The notes under the pieces: model-generated
The model's database searches: none
What the model saw: the letters and a program-made list of their open reading frames with translations, nothing else
What the model was told of the DNA's origin: nothing
Made by a program: the position numbers and the translations under genes
Assembly: GCA_027924645.1 (NCBI GenBank)
Contig: BSBN01000039.1
Coordinates: 21,426,001 to 21,490,000 of the forward strand
Source: Cunninghamia lanceolata
Lineage: Eukaryota; Streptophyta; Pinopsida; Cupressales; Cupressaceae
Direction of reading: 5' to 3'
DNA: 64,000 nucleotides
Shown: positions 31,978 through 42,865 of the stretch, one piece after another
How positions within the stretch are numbered: position 1 is the stretch's first letter
Layout: the number at the start of each line of letters is the position of its first letter

Positions 31978-34900
31978 CTAGGGAGATTTACGCTGTTGTG
32001 TCATCTTTTCTATTTCTTTTACCAGAAATTCTTCGAACTTCGTCAGGTCACTACCTTTATCTTCATCAGACAACTCATAATCTGATTCCATGAAGCAATC
32101 ACTACCAGGAGTGATCTTTTCTTTTCTCATATCATTTATCGGATCCGACACCAGGACCTCTTCTGTTCTCCGGATATGATCTTCATCATGATCCGTCGGT
32201 GCCTCTGCTCCTGCAGAAGACAAATAAGAATTAGTATCATCATCATCATCAGATGTAGCACTCACCTCAGAATATGATGATGATGCTTCACTATACGTTT
32301 GCTCCAGTATCATCATGTCTAAGCATGGTTCACAAGTCTTTTCTGAATGTGCTTCGCCATGTAATCTGCACCATCCATCAATCAAAATATCATTAGCAGA
32401 TATATTCAATAATTGGCAACGTTTTACCTGAGTAGATAAATGCATCTCAAAATCTCTGAAGCGATCTATTTCATTCTCATTATCTGGATTATTATCAAAC
32501 TCCAGACTCGGCATGTCCTGATGATAATCATTATCATGATGATGATGAACATCCAGCATCAGGATCTCCTCTATTTTAACAGTTTGCGGCCTGATGTGAT
32601 AAACTCCAGGTTCTACGTTTACATACATGATCTCATTTGTTTTGTCATATTCCGTGATCATATGTCTCATCCTAGGCTCAGCATCAATCCTGATCTGATT
32701 AGGTATACCTTTCCATGGTAACCACATGTGACTGAAGTCTGTGGACATATATCCGTTAAGCGTTTTAGACCAATCTCGGCTAAGCAACATCCCATATGTA
32801 TCAGGTATGTCCACTACCTGAATGTCAATGTAATACTGTATCCTAGGATCAGATGCTAGCTGCATGTGAATGTGAGTAAGTTCTCCCACTACACTTACTT
32901 CTGTCTTGTCCAGTTGAGTGACCTTTTTTAAGGATTTAGCAGGATGCAGTCCTAATGCGTTACATATTGACAAAGGCATAACATTCGTTGAGGCTCCTAA
33001 ATCAACTAAACAGTTGTGCAAGTTCTTTCTGAACATTCTTATAGTGAGGAGAAACGGGGGTGATTCAGTTTTATCTCTATACAAGGTCATGTGGGAGGTT
33101 TCAGCAGCTTGGACTGTAGCTGACACTTTAGACTTGATAGTATTATCTTTAGCAGCATGATCTTTGCCATTGGATTGACTTGAAAGATGATTATCCTCTT
33201 TAGGAGCAGCATCATCTATTGACTTCATGAATGCCCTTTTGATGGCAGGAGTTTTCAGTAACTCAGATAGGGACAGGCTGATCTTGATTTTCTTCATTTC
33301 ATCAGCCAAATAGCTGACTAACTTGTCAGACTCCTGAGGTGCATTTATGACTTTTGTTACTGTGTTTTGAGGAGACAAGTATTGAGCATTCACCTTAGGG
33401 AATCCAGGGTTATTGCTAGCCTTAGGATCAGGAGGTGTGTTGAAGTTGTTTGGAGGTAGAGATGATGTCAATGGACCAGCAGGTCTGTTGGCATTGCTCC
33501 TCAGGTTATAATTGTGCTTACCAGGATATTGCTGCTGGTATGCATGTACTTCCTCATGCTCTCTTGCAGGTTCATTTTCATCCTCAAAGGGGAAGACATA
33601 GTTTGTTTCAAAGGTTAAGGCAGATTCTTCACATGTCTGATTATAATCCTGATGAGGTTGATTTGTGTACGTTTCTAACACAAAAGCTGAGTCATATCCA
33701 CAAGGAACTATTTCATTTCCTTCTGCCTGAGGTGGATTTCCAGAAGTATTAGACACTTCAGTCTGAAAGATGCTGGCAGCAATCCTAAATTGTGGACAAT
33801 CTAATTCTGCATGTGCATTTGTATTGTGAATCCTGCACCAATTGGTAAGGGCTGCTTCAGCAAGATTGACTCTGGTAGTCTGTTTGGCTTCACCAGGAGG
33901 CTGATTGTCTAGGGGTGATGGTAATGAACCGTTATTTGGCCTAGAGTTCCACACTCTGGGCTGTCTAGGAGGATTATTATTGTTTCCACCATTATTGTTG
34001 AAGTTATTGTTGTTATATCCTCTGTCAGGGTAGTTTGGTCTGTCATTGGAATAACTCCTATTCTGACCCGACTGCGAATAAAACCCTTGATTTCTCAAAT
34101 GTGTTACTTCTGTGGTGAGTTTTCTGAGTTGAGCAGAAATTTCTTTGATTTCCTCCTTCTCCTCTTGAGCTTTGGCCACTACATTTTCAGTCTGAGGCTT
34201 GAAAAAAGAAGATCCATGGTTGTTGTTGGATAGATCTGTACCCTGAGGTGTCTGAGCATGTGCAGGATATTGTGGCAATTGGCTATTTCCATTAGGAGGA
34301 GGCATAATACTCAATGGAGGTACTTGCAAAGGTGCAGGCATGACTGCTAGGGGTATCAATGATCCATTTGGATATTGTGCAGGATATTGTGAAGGATAAG
34401 CTGCAGGATATTGTGCTGGATATTGTGATTGCATGCCAGGCAAAGTAGGGAATGCTATATTTGGAGTAGGAGCAGGTATCAACTGCTGATTTATCTTGAT
34501 AGCTTCTTGAAAAGCTCCTGTCAAAGTAGTGATCTCAGGATGTGTTCTCCTGATGAACATGGAAGTTAATGGATCCAGGGCTGAATAATATATACTCCTG
34601 GCAGCAGCATCAGTCACCACATATGGGGCAACTAGCTTGGACAACATTTTCTGGAACCTAGCATTGAAATTAGCAATAGGCTCATTCTCAAATCTTTTGA
34701 TTGTGGCAAACATGTGGTAATTCATGGATGGATCAACAGGGACTTTGAACCTGTCAACAAAGGCTTTCTCTAAGACAGCCCACGAACCGACAGAAGCTTG
34801 GCCAAGACTGATGAACCAATTGTAAGCTTCTTCCCCTAGGGAAAAAGGAAATAATCTGCACACCACGTCCTGATGTTCTATTCTGGCTCTGCAGCACGCT

Positions 34901-35466
34901 TCTTTAAATGTCCTGATATGATCATCAGCATCTTGATAAGGATGATACCTTGGACAAAGTTTGTCTGGATTCTTTGGTAACTCATGATATGCAGTAAAAG
35001 TCAAGGGTGACTCCGCTGCAAAGAAAGACATTACAGCCTGAGGGGGCTGAAGTGGTGGTGCAGTTGGCTGAGGTTGAACTAAAGGTATACCCTGGGTTTG
35101 AACAGGAGGTGTCACAGATATACCAGAAGGTATTTGCAAACCGACAGGGGTTACAGGAGGAGGTCCCGGTGAAGTTCTGGACGCACTAGACCCTGGAGTA
35201 TGGTGAATGTCCACAGTCCTAGGTCTGAAACCTCTAACAGGCAATTCTTCAAAAACTTCACTAGGTCTAGACCTGGTATTTATCCTGTAAGCCAGGATTT
35301 CTCGATTTGGAGGCAAATTGGCTGAAACTTTGCAAATATTGGCTGGATTCCACCGGATGAGTTGATATTTGCGGTTAAACGGTAAATCAGACAGGATATT
35401 TATGAAATATTTGCGAAGATACTGCAAATATGACAGGATATTGGGATATCCTGACCCGTAGCACAA
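31978..35466 (-). CDS. gag: Gag-protease polyprotein of the gypsy element
   Basis: 1162 codons ending in TAG. The frame opens at a TTG (35466) after an upstream TAA; the first in-frame ATG is at 35031 (MSFFAAESPL), 145 codons later, and is my preferred start, although the Pro-rich stretch before it also looks coding. Counting from 35466: Retrotrans_gag capsid domain about 155-330; YPAQYP repeats about 349-367; Asn-rich tract 484-498; zinc motif C544-x2-H547-x4-H552-x4-C557; aspartic protease with DLGAS 822-826 and LLSRDW about 894-899; a second zinc motif C1033/H1036/H1040/C1045/C1048; acidic tail. Gag packages the RNA and the protease cleaves the polyprotein. No frameshift is seen. The same frame continues into pol beyond the single TAG. 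Confidence 0.94.
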   Translation of the reverse strand: MCYGSGYPNILSYLQYLRKYFINILSDLPFNRKYQLIRWNPANICKVSANLPPNREILAYRINTRSRPSEVFEELPVRGFRPRTVDIHHTPGSSASRTSPGPPPVTPVGLQIPSGISVTPPVQTQGIPLVQPQPTAPPLQPPQAVMSFFAAESPLTFTAYHELPKNPDKLCPRYHPYQDADDHIRTFKEACCRARIEHQDVVCRLFPFSLGEEAYNWFISLGQASVGSWAVLEKAFVDRFKVPVDPSMNYHMFATIKRFENEPIANFNARFQKMLSKLVAPYVVTDAAARSIYYSALDPLTSMFIRRTHPEITTLTGAFQEAIKINQQLIPAPTPNIAFPTLPGMQSQYPAQYPAAYPSQYPAQYPNGSLIPLAVMPAPLQVPPLSIMPPPNGNSQLPQYPAHAQTPQGTDLSNNNHGSSFFKPQTENVVAKAQEEKEEIKEISAQLRKLTTEVTHLRNQGFYSQSGQNRSYSNDRPNYPDRGYNNNNFNNNGGNNNNPPRQPRVWNSRPNNGSLPSPLDNQPPGEAKQTTRVNLAEAALTNWCRIHNTNAHAELDCPQFRIAASIFQTEVSNTSGNPPQAEGNEIVPCGYDSAFVLETYTNQPHQDYNQTCEESALTFETNYVFPFEDENEPAREHEEVHAYQQQYPGKHNYNLRSNANRPAGPLTSSLPPNNFNTPPDPKASNNPGFPKVNAQYLSPQNTVTKVINAPQESDKLVSYLADEMKKIKISLSLSELLKTPAIKRAFMKSIDDAAPKEDNHLSSQSNGKDHAAKDNTIKSKVSATVQAAETSHMTLYRDKTESPPFLLTIRMFRKNLHNCLVDLGASTNVMPLSICNALGLHPAKSLKKVTQLDKTEVSVVGELTHIHMQLASDPRIQYYIDIQVVDIPDTYGMLLSRDWSKTLNGYMSTDFSHMWLPWKGIPNQIRIDAEPRMRHMITEYDKTNEIMYVNVEPGVYHIRPQTVKIEEILMLDVHHHHDNDYHQDMPSLEFDNNPDNENEIDRFRDFEMHLSTQVKRCQLLNISANDILIDGWCRLHGEAHSEKTCEPCLDMMILEQTYSEASSSYSEVSATSDDDDDTNSYLSSAGAEAPTDHDEDHIRRTEEVLVSDPINDMRKEKITPGSDCFMESDYELSDEDKGSDLTKFEEFLVKEIEKMTQQRKSP

Positions 35467-35735
35467 GATCTCAAGTGTTTAAGGCTCAAATTCTCAAAGC
35501 TTGAACAAATTTACTCATCTTTAGCTGATATTAGTGAATTCAGAGAGATCTACTGTAAAGCCTGCAATATTTATGTGAGATTTGGAAATCTTTACATAGA
35601 ATGTGCATATACAATCTTGTCACAGCAAATATTTACGAAATTTACTGAAATTCACGAGTGATCTGAGGATACCTTACTCTTATACATCATCAAACCTGAA
35701 AATACTGATGATGTTGCGTCATCTTCCGGTCGAGC

Positions 35736-35754
35736 CCTTCTTCTAGCGCCAATT
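35736..35754 (-). promoter_or_regulatory. Primer binding site of gypsy element
   Basis: Read on the - strand, TTGGCGCTAGAAGAAGGG follows the 5' LTR end within a few bases, as in many plant gypsy elements with TGGCGC primer sites. The tRNA was not assigned. Confidence 0.65.
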
Positions 35755-35756
35755 TA

Positions 35757-38700
35757 TGTTGGTCATGATGTTAGTCATTCGCAAACATAGAATAAAAGTT
35801 ACACAACAACCTTTACTCATCTTGAAAGATACGATAAATTCAGAGAATTCATGATCCCAAGTCTCCGTTGATTAGGTCTTAATCTACTGACGTTACTCAG
35901 TGGTTGATGTGTGTTGCTGTTTTCCATTCAGGGGCCTTACGTGTTTCTGCAAAGTTCATCATTATCTTCAAATATACTGCTCTGTATGTCTGCTCTGCAT
36001 AAATCTCCAACAATTCTACCTCTGCACTGTGAATTTAGTCAAATAATGTGCCTACAGGCTGATATTTGCATGATTTCTACCATTATTTATGATTCTTTGC
36101 ATGATATTTTCAATAATACATGCTTTTAACTCAAATATGCTAATGATTTTCAGTTACCTACGGGATTTCAGCATATTTCTCTGTTCTGCTTGTTATTTAT
36201 CATGATTTGCAGTTATGGTGATGAATTTATGAAATTAAAAAAAAAGGAAAAGGGTTAAAGAATGAGATTCCCAAAACTACTTGACTTAGATCACTGATCC
36301 ACATACAAGCTCCCATACATGCAATGAAAAGAAGGAAACTAGAATCATACTTCACCAGGACATTCCACAAATCCGCATGATCTAGTGCAAATCTTCAAAG
36401 GAAAAGTTGATAACAACATGTAATGAAATGAAAGCGCTTCTAGTTGAACACATCATTCACCAGTACATATCCAGAAACCAACAGAAAGATTACGTAAAAT
36501 TTACAATCAGGATGTAATCTGAAACTTCATATCCATTCAGTATGCTCAAGAACAGGTACATTTACAGTGATCTGAAGAAAGAACCTTGACATTTCAACAA
36601 TTCTATCCTCATTAGTCTCAATAATCCGATCTCCTAATTAATTCTACAGTAATTGGCTTTAATGCATCAGATGCGTCTGTGTATATTAATGTATCTCCCC
36701 TCCTTTAATGTCTCAGGCTCTGGCCTTTATATAGAGCAAATGCCAGAAAACAGTTACAATGATCCAAGGATCAGGATCCTCTCATAATAATCAACGGTCC
36801 AGATGAAAAGCACATGCTTCGCCAGTTGGCAAATGTACAGCTGGCACAGAATATTCCAGCATCTTCAACTTGATTCGGTCTCCAGCTGGCAAACAACATA
36901 TTTGACAATATCCTCCTCACTTCTGGTTCATGTTGCCTCCATGTGCAACTTTGTAATTATCAGCTTCAGCAGTAGCCCTAACAGCATCATGACTTCTTGC
37001 AAATAAACAGACAAACATTAAGTTCATCATCATGTGGATAAACAACAGGAAGTAAACGTTTTATTAAACATGCCTCAAAATGTGTAGCTATAGGCAATCA
37101 GGCTTCATACCTGTGGAAAATATGCACTAAATGCATAAACATCATCAAAACAATCAGGTCAACCATCGTTGACCAAAAATCAGGCAGTCGGGCTTTCAAA
37201 TTTCTATCGCTTCATGTTTTCCCGCCCATTTCCATGTGTATCGGGTTCAAATATGATCATGTATCTCAAAATATACAAGGAAATAACCGCTTTTAACAAA
37301 TTATTTCAAATCCGGCTTTTGCATGCTCTGTTTGTATGTTTCGGGTCATCATCATATTCGCATCGGTGTGACCACATATGATCGGGATGACAAAATTAGA
37401 CTTGGCCGATGGCAACAGTTATACCGACGCCAAAAATCATGATGATGCCCAACTCTATGTCTTCTATCTAGCTACAGGATATCATGAAATATGATGTTCC
37501 TCCCTTCCGAATGCTCTGATGAAAAGCACATCAGGATGTTTCACTTCTGCATATTGGGGAAAGAAAGACATCATCGTCATCATCATGTCGAAGGAAAATA
37601 GGGGGATTTGGAATATGATCGTGCTGCTGAGGAAAGGAATATGATGGTGATGTCATCGTCATATTCGGGCTTCATTAAAATGCAAAAGATGACGTCACCG
37701 TCATGTTTCGTTAAGATCAGGGGATAAATGTAATATCGGGTCACCTAAGGAAGATGATCGGGTGGTGCATGTAATATGACCCCTTCTGCGGCCAAGGTAA
37801 CCCTCTCGAAAGATCAGGATGATGATGATGATCATCATCATATCCGCACTAGGTGATTTAAAATATGATCCTGCTGAAGTCCAGATGACGTCATCAGGAT
37901 ATCTGGGGCTTTTGTTAATCTTAGAACATGACGTCATCGTCATATTCGCGAACCGGATCATGTTTTGGAAAATATCCTGCCGAAGGAGAAATGTGATGGT
38001 GATGTCATCCTGATATTTGCTTCTTCGTTTATCAGGTCGGGATGACGTCATCAGGATATTTGCAAAAGGTTATATTTCTCGGCAGGAGGACATTACGAAA
38101 TATCGGGTAGACAAACAAGATCATGATGATCTTGACAACATGACTTAGGAATGGAATATCACCCTCCCTAAAAGATAGGGTGATCATCATGATCATGTAA
38201 AAGGAGATCAGGAGGATATGAAATATGATCCTGCCTTGAAAGATCAGGATGATGATGATCACCAGGACTTTGACGTGCGCATGCAAATTATGTAGATGGT
38301 GGATTTTCTAAGTAGGGTGATATTATAATATCAGCATGATATTATAATATCGGGTGATGTTAAAATATCATGATGCTCGCGATGTGCCCAAGGTCATTTG
38401 ACGGGTAAAACACACTATCACCCAAAATTGACGTCCAGATATTGGGACTGCATGATTTTTATCGGGTGATAGACCAAGATCATGATGATGACCTTTCGCG
38501 ATACAAAAGACCGCTCGACGGGGAAAACTTACTATGACTTAAAGTTGACGTCCGGATATTTTGACCTCAGGATATTATCGGGGGGCGTTTCAAATATGAT
38601 GATGATGTTCTTCATACAGCAAAACTGAGTTTATAAAATATGACCCCTTCTTGCGAATATCAGGTTTGACCAAAACTTTGACTGTGCATAACTCCCTCAT

Positions 38701-38959
38701 ATGGACGAATTTTCAAGTGATGTAAAAGGCAAACCTGCATGGAATTTCAAGCTCTTTCTAACTATGAGGTCATAGAGACAAAATATGAACTTTGACAAAC
38801 TAACCTCATGATGATGACCAACCTCATCGAATATCATGATGATGATGCACCTGACCTATTTTTACCAAACCGCCAGAAAGCAGACAACACAAGCCAAGCC
38901 AAAAGTTGGGTCCCTATTTTGCCAAGTCAAAATGGGGCGTGTTGTGTAACCACACAACA
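35757..38959 (-). repeat. 5' LTR of gypsy element (right on + strand)
   Basis: 3203 bp, near-identical to 24176-27377. This copy drives transcription: TATA at 36724-36735 on the - strand. It keeps four perfect TGACGTCA sites (37690, 37886, 37929, 38043) and two TGATGTCA variants (37648 and near 38000). Confidence 0.96.
36724..36735 (-). promoter_or_regulatory. TATA box of the gypsy 5' LTR promoter
   Basis: CTATATAAAGG on the - strand. Transcription would start near 36695 and run through gag and pol. Confidence 0.75.
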
Positions 38960-40295
38960 ATGCCTCCACTCATAAAGCATAAAATCCACAAAAGACTCAA
39001 GAGTATCATGCCATAGGGCATCGGTACAAAAAAAATCTATATATAAGGCTACCAAAACCCACACCATCAAAAGAAAAAGAAAAAAAATGGTGTGGGTCCC
39101 TAAACAAAAAGCACTCAATCCAAGTGGAGCATCCACATCACATTCCATTTCAAAATCCTAAATATCCCACTCCCCATCAAATCCCATAATTCCTAAGTCT
39201 ATCTGGGTCCCTAAGTCCCTAAATCAACAATCCCCATTACTCCCCACTCCACATCCAAAATATAAGCTTCAAAATACATCACGATGTGTGCAACTATTGG
39301 TCGTGGTTCCCCTCCACCCCCTGGCTTTCCCACATACCCCTGTTATCCCATCTTAAATCCCCTATCCCACATATCTTCCCCATCACATCCTTATGGTCCA
39401 TGCTTTCACATAATCCACATCATAATCCATCATCCTCTGCACATCATAATCCATCATCCTCCATCCATCCATAATCCAGGAATCCACAATCCATCTCATG
39501 CAACTATCTATCAATATCCATGTGTGAAAACTATCCAACACGTGACAATATTATCCATGCTATGGAAACAAATGCTAGAGTTTAATGGTGAGAACCATTC
39601 CTTGTTGTGCCTTGGACAAATACCATGATGAAAACCCCTTGTGGGCGTCATGTGTAATCCTTTTCCTATTCATTTGTATCCCATACTTGGGGGAAAAATC
39701 ATGCCATTCATCCACATCCATAATATCCTTTTGCATATCCTCTCTATTATGTATCCTTATCCTATCATATTCCTATCCGCCATCTTCATATCTATCCTAT
39801 CGTCTCCCATCCATCCTATCTACTATATCTTCCTCCTTATCCTATTGCTATTAGATCTTGATAAAGACAAGGGAAAAATATCAAAAACATGCTTTGGACA
39901 CCTCTCGACATATGCCCCTTTCCAAGCATACCCTCCATTCATCCATCTACTATAAAGTTCATCCATCCCTTCCAAACATTCGCCCATCGTATAAAATCCT
40001 AAGAACCATACCTAGAGTGGGGCATATGATTCCTATGCAACATAGTCTTTAGAGATAATCCTGAACTCCTCTATCCACCTATCATGTATCCCACATCCTA
40101 TCCCTTATCACCATGTATTCATCCATCTATCATGAATCTCCTATCCATTACCTTCCATCCCCAATCCGCCCACCCAATCCTATCACCTTATTCTAATCTT
40201 ACCATCACCCTCACCTTCATACTTGGTGTTCCTTCATCATTGGTATCCAACATGTAGGAAACCCAAACACAATCCAAGGTAACCACCCCATAATA

Positions 40296-40440
40296 AAATC
40301 ACAAAATCCAAAAATCCAAAAACATTCAAAAAAATCCAAATATCCAAAACAAATTCAAAAAATCCAAAAAACCCCAAAATCCCATCATCATCCAAAAACA
40401 TCCCACATCATCATCAAAACATCCTAAACCAACCCACATC
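40296..40440 (+). repeat. A-rich CAAAAATCC repeat of element B
   Basis: Short irregular units of AAAATCCAAAA type. Counterpart of 53866-54190 in element A. Confidence 0.7.
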
Positions 40441-41588
40441 ATCATCACAAATTAGAACTACATATCATCATCAGCCCACATCTTAATGTGCCTTGATCCC
40501 GTGGATACAGGGTATGTAGGCAATCTGGAATATGAAGGAAGTATCCAGTACATAGGTACATAAGATAGACCCATCCAACCCCACTTGGATGGTCCCTATT
40601 CCATGAACTTGTTGACTATCCTTGCACAATACACTCTCTATGCATGCTATCAAAGCATCTCCCTTATAAAAATCATCAACTATCAAATCAACATCAACCA
40701 CAACTTATGGTCTATATCTTGAGCCCATCCTTTGAATTATCCTAATCATCCATTGATTCCTACCTTAACAAATATATCATTCCTACAATAGGCAGAATCC
40801 ATCATCGAATCATCACCCATCTTGGTAAGAGATACAATGGTTGTTTGTTTGGTTTGTTGGTCTTTTGGTTCTTGATTTTTATCTTTTGTCATATTCAAAG
40901 ATCACTTCAAAACTACCTTGATCTCACTATATCATGGTATGTGGCGAAATATCTAGAATGGAGCATAGTCATTACTTTTGTATGATGTGCTTGTGGGTTG
41001 TTCTCATTACTCCAAGTTAGTATTCATATCTTGTGATTCGTAGGGTCAACTCTAGTCTATTGATTTCCTTTATCATCTAAGGTTCCTCATACCTTTTGTG
41101 TACTAAGGGCTTATGCTATGAATCCCCCTCTTTCGTCTTGGCAAGGTTGTACTATCTTGGGCATGCATGGGATCACCCTCTTGTCTGCATGTCTAATCCA
41201 TGCAAGTGATGGATATACATCATCACCCTATTTTTCTATACCTTGGTGAAAATATCCTCTTTGCTATAACAAACCTAGGATTTCTCTAAATCATACTAGC
41301 ACAATAATCATCCATATCTAATCTATCCAATATCAAAAATCAACTTATCATCACCTACCCAGATCCTTTATCATCACACCCTCTTATCGTCCATCCTCTT
41401 TATCAACATGTTCATCCATTTCGAGAGTGCACCTATGTTCGCACAACTTGTCTGCCCTCTTGAGAGGGCATCACACTTACCATCATCCCTAAACCTAATC
41501 CTATTCTTCTAAACCAAAGTCTTTTTCTATCCAATCCAACACTATATCTTAAACTTCTTTGAAACAATGTTAGTCACAACATCATTTC

Positions 41589-41602
41589 AAAGAGGGGAAA
41601 AA
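41589..41602 (+). promoter_or_regulatory. Polypurine tract of element B
   Basis: AAAGAGGGGAAAAA directly before TGTAGACACC. Element A has AAAGAGGGGCAAAA in the same place. Confidence 0.75.
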
Positions 41603-42825
41603 TGTAGACACCTAAAAATTACTTGCCCCCACAAGCCACATTCCTGCATCCTCACATCACTAATTTACCTTATACCAATTAATTAAATAAAATTAATTTA
41701 TTTAGTTAATTTATCCTAAACCATTTATCCCTAACCATTCATATTATTCATCCCTTGTAATGAATTAATTCAATTAATTTGTTACTATACCTTAGAACAT
41801 CATCCTCCAATTGATTAAATAAATATCCTAATATTTATTTGAGTAATTTCCCTTACCCCCTAATCTAGATTAATTAAATAAAACATACTTATGTAATTAA
41901 TCTCCCCATAGCCTATGACCTAAAGCTAGCCTAATTGAATAAAGCTACCTTAACCTACCCAACCCCTAGACCCAAATTAATTAAGTAAACTATTACTTAA
42001 TTAATTTTAACCTTTAATTAGCCTCCTCACTAATTTCCAGCAGCCATATTAATTAAGTTAAACACTTAATTGATATGGTCAAACCATCATTAACCCTTAT
42101 CCCCACACACTTTGAATAAAAAGTAATTATTTATTCAAATGGGTCACATGACCCTTCCACCTCACCTTTCCTTTTCCATGTAAGATCTCTTGTTAATGCA
42201 AAGAGCTCACACGTGTTTTCCAAAAATACACGTGTCACATGTCCTCACACTCACCAATAAACCTTAAGTTTTTACTCACACCATCCCCCACAAAAATTAA
42301 TTTTTAATTCATTGACAATTCCTAATCATCCTCACACTCTCCCATGGAAATAATTTTTTTTATTCATTCCTCATCCTTCCCAATGTGAATTTAAAATTCA
42401 CAAATAATGGGAGCCATGCATTATTGTTGATGAAATCTCAACCCTCCATCTCATCCTCTCAAAACCACCATTGGATTTGAACTTTCAATCCTAGCCATTG
42501 ATCCCATTTCCCCTCTAATTTGCCTATAAATACAAGCCTCCACAAGCCATTTTCACATCCAAGTTTGAAGTAAGTTTATTATGCCAAAATATCTCCAACG
42601 CCCATCTCATCTTAGCCTTATTATGCCAAAATTTTGTCCAATTTGGGAGGAATCCACATCCATTAGTTACATTTGGGTATAGCAAGGAGACTTTGGGTGC
42701 ATTCTCCTCAACCTTATCAAGGAGTGAGGGAGATTTCAAGGCTTGTGAAGGTATAATGATTGGTTTTTAAGTTTCTATTGTCACTAGGATTTGCACCTTG
42801 TGTTGGAGGGGTTTAGGGCTCCAAC
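41603..42825 (+). repeat. LTR of element B
   Basis: Starts TGTAGACACCTAAAAATTAC. TATA CTATAAATA at 42524-42532. A plausible end is CCAACA near 42825, followed by CTAGTGAAACATTGAGATG, which resembles the TGGTGAAC primer region of element A; this LTR might thus also act as a 5' LTR of a truncated neighbour. The right boundary is uncertain. Confidence 0.6.
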
Positions 42826-42865
42826 AATCTAGTGAAACATTGAGATGATTTCTATGTGTGGGACC

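Larger units (their letters stand above)
24176..38959 (-). mobile_element. Intact Tat-like Ty3/gypsy retrotransposon with additional N-terminal RNase H
   Basis: 14,784 bp bounded by LTRs 24176-27377 and 35757-38959 (TGTTGGTC...CACACAACA on +), with a perfect target duplication ATGCC at 24171-24175 and 38960-38964. The LTRs differ at only about twenty sites, roughly 99% identity by eye, so the insertion is young. On the - strand the order is LTR, primer site, gag-protease, TAG, pol (extra RNase H, RT, degenerate gypsy RNase H, integrase), 3' region, LTR. No chromodomain is seen. The target is inside element B, at a site that element A still carries uninterrupted (GGATGCCTCC near 52448). Confidence 0.96.
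38965..41602 (+). pseudogene. 3' part of element B interior
   Basis: Continues element B after the gypsy insertion. Short coding remnants match element A: MVWVPK near 39090, KSIWVPK near 39200 (A: KSMWVPK near 52690), LDLDKDKG near 39855 (A: FDLDKDWG near 53503) and CFGHL (A: CFGYL). The frame is broken throughout. Later blocks shared with A are the CAAAAATCC repeat at 40296-40440, TCTAGAATGG and the TTTCGAGAGT ... GAGAGGGCATCA segment near 41420-41470. The role of the ancestral protein is unknown. Confidence 0.6.
21190..42830 (+). mobile_element. Element B: G-poor non-autonomous LTR element, split by the gypsy element
   Basis: The stretches 21190-24175 and 38965-41602 align in order with 48930-52457 and 52458-55697 of element A: the ATCC/TAATC-rich segment, the G-patch ORF, two VWVPK-type words, the CAAAAATCC repeat, the GAGAGGGCATCA segment and the purine tract before the LTR. 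The 3' LTR starts TGTAGACACC at 41603. The left end and 5' LTR are not found; 21190 is only where similarity to A becomes visible. The right end is placed near 42825 by a CCAACA end. No RT, protease or integrase is seen. Confidence 0.65.

Noticed and set aside
28219..35466. Assignment of the gypsy element to chromoviruses
   Set aside because: No chromodomain after integrase, and the extra RNase H and DLGAS protease point to the Tat side instead.
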